Shown here: positions 36,226 through 48,063 of the stretch, piece after piece
How positions within the stretch are numbered: position 1 is the stretch's first letter
Layout: each line of letters starts with the position of its first letter
Source: Petrolisthes cinctipes
Taxonomy: Eukaryota > Arthropoda > Malacostraca > Decapoda > Porcellanidae
Reading direction: 5' to 3'
DNA length: 64,000 nt
NCBI GenBank assembly: GCA_033782935.1
Contig: JAWQEG010000004.1
Location: forward strand, 186,001 to 250,000
Program-made: the position numbers and the translations under genes
The notes under the pieces: generated by a model
The model's database searches: none
Told to the model about the DNA's origin: nothing
What the model saw: the letters and a program-made list of their open reading frames with translations, nothing else

Positions 36226-36779
36226 AAATATCGATTTTCAGCATGTTTTGGGCCTGAATTTTGAAAATACTCTAACACGGAGTAGGCATGTACAGATCGC
36301 TTCTGGGACCCCAAAATATCGAATTTTCGGGTGTTTAGGGCCTGAATTTGAGATATAAACGGGTACAGAAGATGCATGCACATATCGACTTTTGGGCACC
36401 TAAAAGATCGATTATCAGTACATTTTTGGCCTGTATTTTGAAAATACTCTAACACGGAGTAGGCATGTACAGATACCTTCTGGGACCTCTAAATATTGAA
36501 TTTTCGGTTTTTTGGGACTGAATTTGAGATATCGATTTTTTGGCACCTAAAATGTCGATTTTTAGCATGTTTTTAGCCTATATTTTGAAAATATTCTAGC
36601 ACTGTGTAGGCATGTACAGATTGCTTCTGGGACCCCAAAATATTGAATTTTCGGGTGTTTTGAGCCTGAATTTGAGATATAAACGGGTACAGAAGATACA
36701 TGCACATATTGACTTTGGGCATCTAAAATATCGATTTCAGCATGTTTTGGGCCTGTATTTTGAAAATACTCTAACACTG

Positions 36780-38210
36780 AGTAGGCATGTACAGATTGCT
36801 TCTGGGACCCCAAAATATTGAATTTTCGGGTGTTTTGAGCCTGAATTTGAGATATAAACGGGTACAGAAGATACATGCACATATTGACTTTGGGCACGAG
36901 AAATATCGATTTTCAGCATGTTTTGGGCCTGAATTTTGAAAATACTCTAACACGGAGTAGGCATGTACAGATCGCTTCTGGGGCCCCAAAATATCGAATT
37001 TTCGGGTGTTTAAGGCCAGAATTTGAGATATAAACGGGTACAAAAGATGCATGCACATATCGACTTTTGGGCACCTAAAAGATCGATTTTCAGTATGTTT
37101 TTGGCTTGTATTTTGAAAATACTCTAACACGGAGTAGGCATGTACAGATCGCTTCTGGGACCCCTAAATATCGAATTTTCGGGTGTTTTGGGACTGAATT
37201 TGAGATATCGACTTTTTGGCACCTAAAAGATCGATTTTTAGCATGTTTTTAGCCTATATTTTGAAAATATTCTAGCACTGAGTAGGCATGTACAGATTGC
37301 TTCTGGGACCCCAAAATATTGAATTTTCGGGTGTTTTGAGCCTGAATTTGAGATATAAACGGGTACAGAAGATACATGCACATATTGACTTTGGGCACCA
37401 AAAATATCGATTTTCAGCATGTTTTGGGCCTGAATTTTGAAAAAACTCTAACACGGAGTAGGCATGTACAGATCGCTTCTGGGACCCCAAAATATCGAAT
37501 TTTCGGGTGTTTTGAGCCTGAATTTTAGATATAAACGGGTACTGAAGATGCATGCACATATCGACTTTTGTGCACCTAAAAGATCGATTTTCAGTATGTT
37601 TTGAGCATGTTTTTTGAAAATACTCTAACACGGAGTAGGCATGTACAGATCGCTTCTGGGACCCCTAAATATCGAATTTTCGGGTGTTTTGGGACTGAAT
37701 TTGAGATATCGATTTTTTGGCTCCAAAAAGATCGATTTTTAGCATGTTTTTAGCCTATATTTTGAAAATATTCTAGCACGGTACAGATTGCTTCTGGGAC
37801 CCTAAAATATTGAATTTTCGGGTGTTTTGAGCCTTAATTTGAGATATAAACGGGTACAGAAGATGCATGCACATATCGACTTTTGGGCACCTAAAAGATC
37901 GATTTTCAGTATGTTTTTGGCCTGTATTTTGAAAATACTCTAACACGGAGTAGGCATGTACAAATACCTTCAGGGACCTCTAAATATCGAATTTTCGGGT
38001 GTTTTGGGACTGAATTTGAGATATCGATTTTTTGGCACCTAAAATGTCGATTTTTAGCATGTTTTTAGCCTATATTTTGAAAATATTCTAGCACTGTGTA
38101 GGCATGTACAGATTGCTTCTGGGACCCCAAAATATTGAATTTTCGGGTGTTTTGAGCCTGAATTTGAGATATAAACGGGTACAGAAGATACATGCACATA
38201 TTGACTTTGG
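36780..38210 (+). repeat. Segmental duplication D3, copy 1 (about 1.43 kb)
   Basis: Matches 38,596-40,025 at an offset of 1,816 bp. Shared rare markers are GGTACAAAAGATGCATG near 37,040, GGCTTGTATTTTG near 37,105, CATGTTTTTTGAAAA near 37,606, GCACGGTACAG near 37,775, GAGCCTTAATTTGAG near 37,829 and TGTACAAATACCTTCAGGG near 37,957. Confidence 0.82.
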
Positions 38211-38595
38211 GCATCTAAAATATCGATTTTCAGCATGTTTTGGGCCTGTATTTTGAAAATACTCTAACACTGAGTAGGCATGTACAGATTGCTTCTGGGA
38301 CCCCAAAATATTGAATTTTCGGGTGTTTTGAGCCTGAATTTGAGATATAAACGGGTACTGAAGATGCATGCACATATCGACTTTTGTGCACCTAAAAGAT
38401 CGATTTTCAGTATGTTTTGAGCATGTATTTTGAAAATACTCTAACACGGAGTAGGCATGTACAGATCGCTTCTGGGACCCCTAAATATCGAATTTTCGGG
38501 TGTTTGGGACTGAATTCGAGATATCGACTTTTTGGCACCTAAAAGATCGATTTTTAGCATGTTTTTAGCCTATATTTTGAAAATATCTAGCACTG

Positions 38596-40025
38596 AGTAG
38601 GCATGTACAGATTGCTTCTGGGACCCCAAAATATTGAATTTTCGGGTGTTTTGAGCCTGAATTTGAGATATAAACGGGTACAGAAGATACATGCACATAT
38701 TGACTTTGGGCACGAAAAATATCGATTTTCAGCATGTTTTGGGCCTGAATTTTGAAAATACTCTAACACGGAGTAGGCATGTACAGTTCGCTTCTGGGGC
38801 CCCAAAATATCGAATTTTCGGGTGTTTAAGGCCAGAATTTGAGATACAAACGGGTACAAAAGATGCATGCACATATCGACTTTTGGGCACCTAAAAGATC
38901 GATTTTCAGTATGTTTTTGGCTTGTATTTTGAAAATACTCTAACACGGAGTAGGCATGTACAGATCGCTTCTGGGACCCCTAAATATCGAATTTTCGGGT
39001 GTTTTGGGACTGAATTTGAGATATCGACTTTTTGGCACCTAAAAGATCGATTTTTAGCATGTTTTTAGCCTATATTTTGAAAATATTCTAGCACTGAGTA
39101 GGCATGTACAGATTGCTTCTGGGACCCCAAAATATTGAATTTTCGGGTGTTTTGAGCCTGAATTTGAGATATAAACGGGTACAGAAGATACATGCACATA
39201 TTGACTTTGGGCACCAAAAATATCGATTTTCAGCATGTTTTGGGCCTGAATTTTGAAAATACTCTAACACGGAGTAGGCATGTACAGATCGCTTCTGGGA
39301 CCCCAAAATATCGAATTTTCGGGTGTTTTGAGCCTGAATTTGAGATATAAACGGGTACTGAAGATGCATGCACATATCGACTTTTGTGCACCTAAAAGAT
39401 CGATTTTCAGTATGTTTTGAGCATGTTTTTTGAAAATACTCTAACACGGAGTAGGCATGTACAGATCGCTTCTGGGACCCCTAAATATCGAATTTTCGGG
39501 TGTTTTGGGACTGAATTTGAGATATCGACTTTTTGGCACCAAAAAGATCGATTTTTAGCATGTTTTTAGCCTATATTTTGAAAATATTCTAGCACGGTAC
39601 AGATTGCTTCTGGGACCCCAAAATATTGAATTTTCGGGTGTTTTGAGCCTTAATTTGAGATATAAACGGGTACAGAAGATGCATGCACATATCGACTTTT
39701 GGGCACCTAAAAGATCGATTTTCAGTATGTTTTTGGCCTGTATTTTGAAAATACTCTAACACGGAGTAGGCATGTACAAATACCTTCAGGGACCTCTAAA
39801 TATCGAATTTTCGGGTGTTTTGGGACTGAATTTGAGATATCGATTTTTTGGCACCTAAAATGTCGATTTTTAGCATGTTTTTAGCCTATATTTTGAAAAT
39901 ATTCTAGCACTGTGTAGGCATGTACAGATTGCTTCTGGGACCCCAAAATATTGAATTTTCGGGTGTTTTGAGCCTGAATTTGAGATATAAACGGGTACAG
40001 AAGATACATGCACATATTGACTTTG
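38596..40025 (+). repeat. Segmental duplication D3, copy 2 (about 1.43 kb)
   Basis: Second copy at a 1,816-bp offset, ending near 40,025 where the copies differ (GCACCAAAAATATCG here, GCATCTAAAATATCG in copy 1). Its left edge is marked by GAAAATATCTAGCACTG at about 38,580, one T shorter than the usual GAAAATATTCTAGCACTG, at the point where a short-monomer end meets a block that in copy 1 follows a full-length monomer. Confidence 0.8.
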
Positions 40026-40619
40026 GGCACCAAAAATATCGATTTTCAGCATGTTTTGGGCCTGAATTTTGAAAATACTCTAACACGGAGTAGGCATGTA
40101 CAGATCGCTTCTGGGACCCCAAAATATCGAATTTTCGGGTGTTTAGGGCCAGAATTTGAGATATAAACGGGTACAGAAGATGCATGCACATATCGACTTT
40201 TGGGCACCTAAAAGATCGATTTTCAGTAAGTTTTTGGCCTGTATTTTGAAAATACTCTAACACGGAGTAGGCATGTACAGATCGCTTCTGGGACCCCTAA
40301 ATATCGAATTTTCGGGTGTTTTGGGACTGAATTTGAGATATCGACTTTTTGGCACCTAAAAGATCGATTTTTAGCATGTTTTTAGCCTATATTTTGAAAA
40401 TATTCTAGCACTGTACAGATTGCTTCTGGGACCCCAAAATATTGAATTTTCGGGTGTTTAGGGCCAGAATTTGAGATATAAACGGGTACAGAAGATGCAT
40501 GCACATATCGACTTTTGGGCACCTAAAAGATCGATTTTCAGTATGTTTTGGGCCTGTATCTTGAAAATACTCTAACACGGAGTAGGCATGTACAGATCGC
40601 TTCTGGGACCCCTAAATAT

Positions 40620-43600
40620 CGAATTTTCGGGTGTTTTGGGCCTGAATTTGAGATAACGCCTTTACGCACCTAAAATATCGATTTTTAGCATGTTTTGAGT
40701 CTATATTTTGAAAATATTCTAGCACTGAGTAGGCATGTACAGATCGCTTCTGGGACCCCAAAATATCGAATTTTAGGGTGTTTTGAGCTTGAATTTGAGA
40801 TATAAACGTGTACAGAAGATGCATGCACATATCGACTTTTGGGCACCTAAAATATCGATTTTGAGCATGTTTTGAGCCTATATTCTGAAAACATTCTAGC
40901 ACATAGTAGGCATGTACAGATCGCTTCTGGGACCCCTAAATATCGAATTTTCGGGTGTTTTGGGCCTTTATTTGAGATATCGACTTTTTGGCACCGAAAA
41001 GATCGATTTTTAGCATGTTTTTAGCCTATATTTTGAAAATATTCTAGCACTGAGTAGGCATGTACAGATTGCTTCTGGGACCCCAAAATATTAAATTTTC
41101 GGGTGTTTTGAGCCTGAATTTGAGATATAAACGGGTACAGAAGATACATGCACATATTGACTTTGGGCATCTAAAATATCGATTTTTAGCATGTTTTGGG
41201 CATGTATTTTGAAAATACTCTAACACGGAGTAGGCATGTACAGATCGCTTCTGGGACCCCAAAATATCGAATTTTCGGGTGTTTTGAGCCTGAATTTGAG
41301 ATATAAACGGGTACTGAAGATGCATGCACATATCGACTTTTGGGCACCTAAAACATCGATTTTGAGCATGTTTTGGGCCTGTATTTTGAAAATACTCTAA
41401 CACGGAGTAGGCATGTACAGATCGCTTTTGGGACCCCAAAATATCGAATTTTCGGGTGTTTTGGGCCTGAATTTGACATATCGCCTTTACGCACCTAAAA
41501 TATCGATTTTTAGCATGTTTTGAGCCTATATTTTGAAAATATTCTAGCACTGAGTAGGCATGTACAGATCGCTTCTGGGACCCCTAAATATCGAATTTTC
41601 GGGTGTTTTGGGCCTTAATTTGAGATATCGACTTTTTGGCACCTAAAATATCGATTTTTAGCATGTTTTTAGCCTATATTTTGAAAATATTCTAGCACAG
41701 AGTGGGCATGTACAGATTGCTTCTGGGACCCCTAAATATCGAATTTTCGGGTGTTTTGGGCATTAATTTGAGATATCGCCTTTACGCACCTAAAATATCG
41801 ATTTTTAGCATGTTTTGAGCCTATATTTTGAAAATATTCTAGCACTGAGTAGGCATTTACAGATTGCCTCTGGGACCCCAAAATATTAAATTTTCGGGTG
41901 TTTTGAGCCTGAATTTGAGATATAAACGGGTACTGAAGATGCATGCACATATCGACTTTTGGGCACCTAAAACATCGATTTTCAGCATGTTTTGGGCCTG
42001 TAATTTGAAAATACTCTAACACGGAGTACGTATGTACAGATTGCTTCTGGGACCCCTAAATATCGAATTTTCGGGTGTTTTGGTACTGAATTTGAGATAT
42101 CGCCTTTACGCACCTAAAATATCGATTTTTAGCATATTTTGAGCCTATATTTTGAAAATATTCTAGCACTGAGTATGCATGTACAGATTGCTTCTGGGAC
42201 CCCAAAATATTGATTTTTCGGGTGTTTTGAGCCTGAATTTGAGATATAAACGGGTACAGAAGATACATGCACATATTGACTTTGGGCATCTAAAATATCG
42301 ATTTTCAGCATGTTTTGGGCCTGTATTTTGAAAATACTCTAACACGGAGTAGGCATGTACAGATCGCTTCTGGGACCCCAAAATATCGAATTTTCGGGTG
42401 TTTTGGGCCTGAATTTGAGATATCGCCTTTACGCACCTAAAATATCGATTTTTAGCATGTTTTGAGCCTATATTTTGAAAATATTCTAGCACTGAGTAGG
42501 CATGTACAGATTGCTTCTGAGACCCCAAAATATCGAATTTTCGGGTGTTTTGAGCCTGAATTTGAGATATAAACGGGTACTGAAGGTGCATACACATATC
42601 GACTTTTTGGCACTTAAAACATCTATTTTGAGCATGTTTTATGCCTGTATTTTGAAAATACTCTAACACGGAGTAGGCATGTACAGATCGCTTCTGGGAC
42701 CCCTAAATATCGAATTTTCGGATGTTTTGGGACTGAATTTGAGATATCGAATTTTTGGCACCTAAAATATCGAATTTTAGCATATTTTTAGCCTATATTT
42801 TGAAAATATTCTAGCACTGAGTAGGCATGTACAGATTACTTCTGGGACCCCAAAATATTGAATTTTCGGGTGTTTAAGGCCAGAATTTGAGATATAAACG
42901 GGTACAGAAGATGCATGCACATATCGACTTTTAGGCACATAAAAGATCGATTTTCAGCATGTTTTTGGCCTGTAATTTGAAAATACTCTAACACGGAGTA
43001 GGCATGTACAGATCGCTTCTGGGACCCCTAAATATCGAATTTTCGGGTGTTTTGTGACTGAATTTGAGATATCGACTTTTAGGCACCTAAAATATCGATT
43101 TTTAGCATGTTTTTAGCCTATATTTTGAAAATATTCTAGCACTGAGTAGGCATGTACAGATTACTTCTGGGACCCCAAAATATTGAATTTTCGGGTGTTC
43201 TGTGCCTGAATTTGAGATATAAACGGGTACAGAAGATACATGCACATATTGACTTTGGGCATCTAAAATATCGATTTTCAGCATGTTTTGGGCATGTATT
43301 TTGAAAATACTCTAACACGGAGTAGGCATGTACAGATCGCTTCTAGGACCCCAAAATGTCGAATTTTCGGGTGTTTTGAGCCTGAATTTGAGATATAAAC
43401 GGGTACAGAAGATGCATGCACATATCGACTTTTGGGCACCTAAAACATCAATTTTGAGCATGTTTTGGGCCTGTATTTTGTAAATACTCTAACACGGAGT
43501 GGGCATGTACAGATCGCTTCTGGGACCCCTAAATATCGAATTTTAGGATGTTTTGGGACTGAATTATAGATATCGAATTTTTGGCACCTAAAATATCGAA

Positions 43601-43649
43601 TTTTAGCATATTTTTAGCCTATATTTTGAAAATATTCTAGCACTGAGTA
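40620..43649 (+). repeat. Transition zone with mixed, diverged monomers
   Basis: Regular 501-bp order is lost. A new 147-bp short monomer appears, marked by GATATCGCCTTTACGCACC (first as GATAACGCCTTTACG near 40,653, then near 41,480, 41,775, 42,103 and 42,421). Domain-A-like monomers (GACTTTGGGCATC near 41,160, 42,280 and 43,254) alternate with B-like ones, and there are scattered private substitutions. I see no repeated higher-order period inside this zone. It contains no non-satellite sequence. Confidence 0.75.
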
Positions 43650-45856
43650 GGCATGTACAGATTGCTTCTGGGACCCCAAAATATTGACTTTTCGGGTGTT
43701 TTGAGCCTGAATTTAAGATATATAAGGGTACAGAAGATACATGCACATATTGACTTTTGGCATCTAAAATATCGATTTTCAGCATGTTTTGGGCATGTAT
43801 TTTGAAAATATTCTAATAAGGAGTAGGCATGTACAGATCGCTTCTGGGACTCCAAAATATCGAATTTTCGGGTGTTTTGAGCCTGAATTTGAGATATAAA
43901 CGAGTATAGAAGATTCATACACATATTGACTTTGGGCACCAAAAATAATGATTTTCAGCATGTTTTGGGCCTGAATTTTGAAAATACTCTAACACGGAGT
44001 AGGCATGTACAGATCGCTTCTGGGACCCCAAAATATCGAATTTTCGGGTGTTTTGGGCCTGAATTTGAGATATCGCCTTTACGCACTTAAAATATCGATT
44101 TTTAGCATGTTTTGAGCCTATATTTTCAAAATATTCTAGCACTGAGTAGGCATGTACAGATCGCTTCTGGGACCCCAAAATATTGAATTTTCGGGTGTTT
44201 TGAGCTTGAATTTGAGATATAAACGAGTACAGAAGATGCATGCACATATCTACTTTTGGGAACCTAAAATATCGATTTTGAGCATGTTTTGAGCCTATAT
44301 TTTGAAAACATTCTAGCACTGAGTAGGCATGTACAGATCGCTTTTGGGACCCAAAAATATCGAATTTTCGGGTGTTTAGGGCCAGAATTTGAGATATAAA
44401 CGGGTACAGAAGATGCATGCACATATCGACTTTTAAGCACCTAAAAGATCGATTTTCAGTATGTTTTTGGCCTGTATTTTGAAAATACTCTAACACGGAG
44501 TAGGCATGTACAGATCGCTTCTGGGACCCATTAATATCGAATTTTCGGGTGTTTTGGGCCTTAATTTGAGATATCGACTTTTTGGCACCTAAAATATCGA
44601 TTTTTAGCATGTTTTTAGCCTATATTTTGAAAATATTCTAGCACTGAGTAGGCATGTACAGATTGCTTCTGGGACCCCAAAATATTGACTTTTCGGGTGT
44701 TTTGAGCCTGAATTTAAGATATATAAGGGTACAGAAGATACATGCACATATTGACTTTTGGCATCTAAAATATCGATTTTCAGCATGTTTTGGGCATGTA
44801 TTTTGAAAATACTCTAATGAGGAGTAGGCATGTACAGATCGCTTCTGGGACCCCAAAATATCGAATTTTCGGGTGTTTTGAGCCTGAATTTGAGATATAA
44901 ACGAGTATAGAAGATGCATACACATATTGACTTTGGGCACCAAAAATATCGATTTTCAGCATGTTTTGGGCCTGAATTGTGAAAATACTCTAACACGGAG
45001 TAGGCATGTACAGATCGCTTCTGGGTCCCCAAAATATCGAATTTTCGGGTGTTTAGGGCCAGAATTTGAGATATAAACGGGTACTGAAAGTGCATTCAAA
45101 TATCGAGTTTTTGGCACCTAAAACATCGATTTTCAGTATGTTTTTGGCCTGTATTTTGAAAATACTCTAACACGGAGTAGGCATGTACAGATCTCTTCTG
45201 GGACCATTAAATATCGAATTTTCGGGTGTTTTGGGCCTTAATTTGAGATATCGCCTTTACGCACCTAAAATATCGATTTTTAGCATGTTTTGAGCCTATA
45301 TTTTGAAAATATTCTAGCACTGAGTAGGCATGTACAGATCACTTCTGGGACCCCAAAATATCGAATTTTCGGGGGTTTTGAGCCTGAATTTGAGATATAA
45401 ACGAGTACAGAAGATGCATTCACATATCGACTTTTGGGCACCTAAAATATCGATTTTGAGCATGTTTTGAGCCTATATTTTGAAAACATTCTAGCATTGA
45501 GTATGCATGTACAGTTCGCTTCTGGGACCCCAAAATATCGAATTTTCGGGTGTTTTGAGCCTGAATTTGAGATATCAACGAGTATAGAAGATGCATACAC
45601 ATATTGACTTTGGGCACCAAAAATATCGATTTTCAGCATGTTTTGGGCCTGAATTTTGAAAACACTCTAACACGGAGTAGGCATGTACAGATCGCTTCTG
45701 GGATCCCAAAATATCGAATTTTCGGGTGTTTAGGGCCAGAATTTGAGATATAAACGGGTACAGAAGATGCATGCACATATCGACTTTTGGGCACCTAAAA
45801 GATCGATTTTCAGTATGTTTTTAGCCTATATTTTGAAAATATTCTAGCACTGAGTA
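43650..45856 (+). repeat. Domain B 13-mer HOR, copy 1 (2,207 bp)
   Basis: First complete copy of the domain B unit. In the reference copy (copy 2) the thirteen monomers measure 176, 176, 147, 177, 177, 148, 176, 176, 177, 147, 177, 176 and 177 bp, summing to 2,207; copy 1 aligns with it over the full length. Hallmarks in order: AATATTGACTTTTCGGG with GATATATAAGGGTAC, TAATAAGGAGTAGG, CGCCTTTACGCAC, GAAAACATTCTAG, CTTTTAAGCACC, TAATGAGGAGTAGG, GAAAGTGCATTC, and GTACAGTTCGC with GATATCAACGAG. This copy shares AAAATAATGATTTTC (near 43,943) only with copy 2. Confidence 0.9.
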
Positions 45857-48063
45857 GGCATGTACAGATTGCTTCTGGGACCCCAAAATATTGACTTTTC
45901 GGGTGTTTTGAGCCTGAATTTAAGATATATAAGGGTACAGAAGATACATGCACATATTGACTTTTGGCATCTAAAATATCGATTTTCAGCATGTTTTGGG
46001 CATGTATTTTGAAAATATTCTAATAAGGAGTAGGCATGTACAGATCGCTTCTGGGACTCCAAAATATCGAATTTTCGGGTGTTTTGAGCCTGAATTTGAG
46101 ATATAAACGAGTATAGAAGATTCATACACATATTGACTTTGGGCACCAAAAATAATGATTTTCAGCATGTTTTGGGCCTGAATTTTGAAAATACTCTAAC
46201 ACGGAGTAGGCATGTACAGATCGCTTCTGGGACCCCAAAATATCGAATTTTCGGGTGTTTTGGGCCTGAATTTGAGATATCGCCTTTACGCACTTAAAAT
46301 ATCGATTTTTAGCATGTTTTGAGCCTATATTTTCAAAATATTCTAGCACTGAGTAGGCATGTACAGATCGCTTCTGGGACCCCAAAATATTGAATTTTCG
46401 GGTGTTTTGAGCTTGAATTTGAGATATAAACGAGTACAGAAGATGCATGCACATATCTACTTTTGGGAACCTAAAATATCGATTTTGAGCATGTTTTGAG
46501 CCTATATTTTGAAAACATTCTAGCACTGAGTAGGCATGTACAGATCGCTTTTGGGACCCAAAAATATCGAATTTTCGGGTGTTTAGGGCCAGAATTTGAG
46601 ATATAAACGGGTACAGAAGATGCATGCACATATCGACTTTTAAGCACCTAAAAGATCGATTTTCAGTATGTTTTTGGCCTGTATTTTGAAAATACTCTAA
46701 CACGGAGTAGGCATGTACAGATCGCTTCTGGGACCCCTAAATATCGAATTTTCGGGTGTTTTGGGCCTTAATTTGAGATATCGACTTTTTGGCACCTAAA
46801 ATATCGATTTTTAGCATGTTTTTAGCCTATATTTTGAAAATATTCTAGCACTGAGTAGGCATGTACAGATTGCTTCTGGGACCCCAAAATATTGACTTTT
46901 CGGGTGTTTTGAGCCTGAATTTAAGATATATAAGGGTACAGAAGATACATGCACATATTGACTTTTGGCATCTAAAATATCGATTTTCAGCATGTTTTGG
47001 GCATGTATTTTGAAAATACTCTAATGAGGAGTAGGCATGTACAGATCGCTTCTGGGACCCCAAAATATCGAATTTTCGGGTGTTTTGAGCCTGAATTTGA
47101 GATATAAACGAGTATAGAAGATGCATACACATATTGACTTTGGGCACCAAAAATATCGATTTTCAGCATGTTTTGGGCCTGAATTTTGAAAATACTCTAA
47201 CACGGAGTAGGCATGTACAGATCGCTTCTGGGACCCCAAAATATCGAATTTTCGGGTGTTTAGGGCCAGAATTTGAGATATAAACGGGTACTGAAAGTGC
47301 ATTCAAATATCGAGTTTTTGGCACCTAAAACATCGATTTTCAGTATGTTTTTGGCCTGTATTTTGAAAATACTCTAACACGGAGTAGGCATGTACAGATC
47401 TCTTCTGGGACCATTAAATATCGAATTTTCGGGTGTTTTGGGCCTTAATTTGAGATATCGCCTTTACGCACCTAAAATATCGATTTTTAGCATGTTTTGA
47501 GCCTATATTTTGAAAATATTCTAGCACTGAGTAGGCATGTACAGATCACTTCTGGGACCCCAAAATATCGAATTTTCGGGGGTTTTGAGCCTGAATTTGA
47601 GATATAAACGAGTACAGAAGATGCATTCACATATCGACTTTTGGGCACCTAAAATATCGATTTTGAGCATGTTTTGAGCCTATATTTTGAAAACATTCTA
47701 GCATTGAGTATGCATGTACAGTTCGCTTCTGGGACCCCAAAATATCGAATTTTCGGGTGTTTTGAGCCTGAATTTGAGATATCAACGAGTATAGAAGATG
47801 CATACACATATTGACTTTGGGCACCAAAAATATCGATTTTCAGCATGTTTTGGGCCTGAATTTTGAAAACACTCTAACACGGAGTAGGCATGTACAGATC
47901 GCTTCTGGGATCCCAAAATATCGAATTTTCGGGTGTTTAGGGCCAGAATTTGAGATATAAACGGGTACAGAAGATGCATGCACATATCGACTTTTGGGCA
48001 CCTAAAAGATCGATTTTCAGTATGTTTTTAGCCTATATTTTGAAAATATTCTAGCACAGAGTA
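45857..48063 (+). repeat. Domain B 13-mer HOR, copy 2 (2,207 bp), reference
   Basis: Monomer starts measured at 45,857, 46,033, 46,209, 46,356, 46,533, 46,710, 46,858, 47,034, 47,210, 47,387, 47,534, 47,711 and 47,887. Three of the thirteen are short (147/148) and ten are full length. It differs from copies 1, 3 and 4 at CCCCTAAATATCG near 46,736 (they have CCCATTAATATCG), and has CTGGGACCCC near 47,227 where they have CTGGGTCCCC. Confidence 0.92.

Larger units (their letters stand above)
1..40620 (+). repeat. Domain A: 501-bp trimer / 1,002-bp hexamer higher-order array
   Basis: Monomers follow the order short (148) - 176 - 177, summing to 501 bp. Two trimer versions exist. Alpha has GATCGCTTCTGGGACCCC and AAAAGATCG in the short monomer, GCACCAAAAATATCG in the 176, and GTGTTTAGGGCCAG in the 177. 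Beta has GATACCTTCTGGGACCTCT and AAAATGTCG in the short monomer, GGGCATCTAAAATATCG in the 176, and TTTTGTGCACC in the 177. In ordered stretches such as 2,237-4,240 they alternate, so the true repeat is a hexamer of 1,002 bp. Elsewhere trimers are lost, duplicated or shortened to 324/325-bp dimers (for example 1,412-1,735 and 1,736-2,059). The right boundary is approximate and set by the first CGCCTTTACGCACC monomer at about 40,657. Confidence 0.9.

Noticed and set aside
40653..40680. CGCCTTTACGCACC as a possible inserted element marking the new short monomer
   Set aside because: It aligns with CGACTTTTTGGCACC of ordinary short monomers with a few substitutions and a one-base loss, so it is a diverged variant and not an insertion.
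43915..44610. Minus-strand open frames of up to 231 codons, repeated at 48,329-49,024 and 50,536-51,231, and many of 60, 95 or 119 codons elsewhere
   Set aside because: They follow the satellite period, start and stop at equivalent monomer positions and change frame whenever a 176- or 148-bp unit intervenes. The translations have no recognisable domain, and differences among copies do not spare codon meaning. They are by-products of a repeat with few stops on that strand (177 and 501 are multiples of three).
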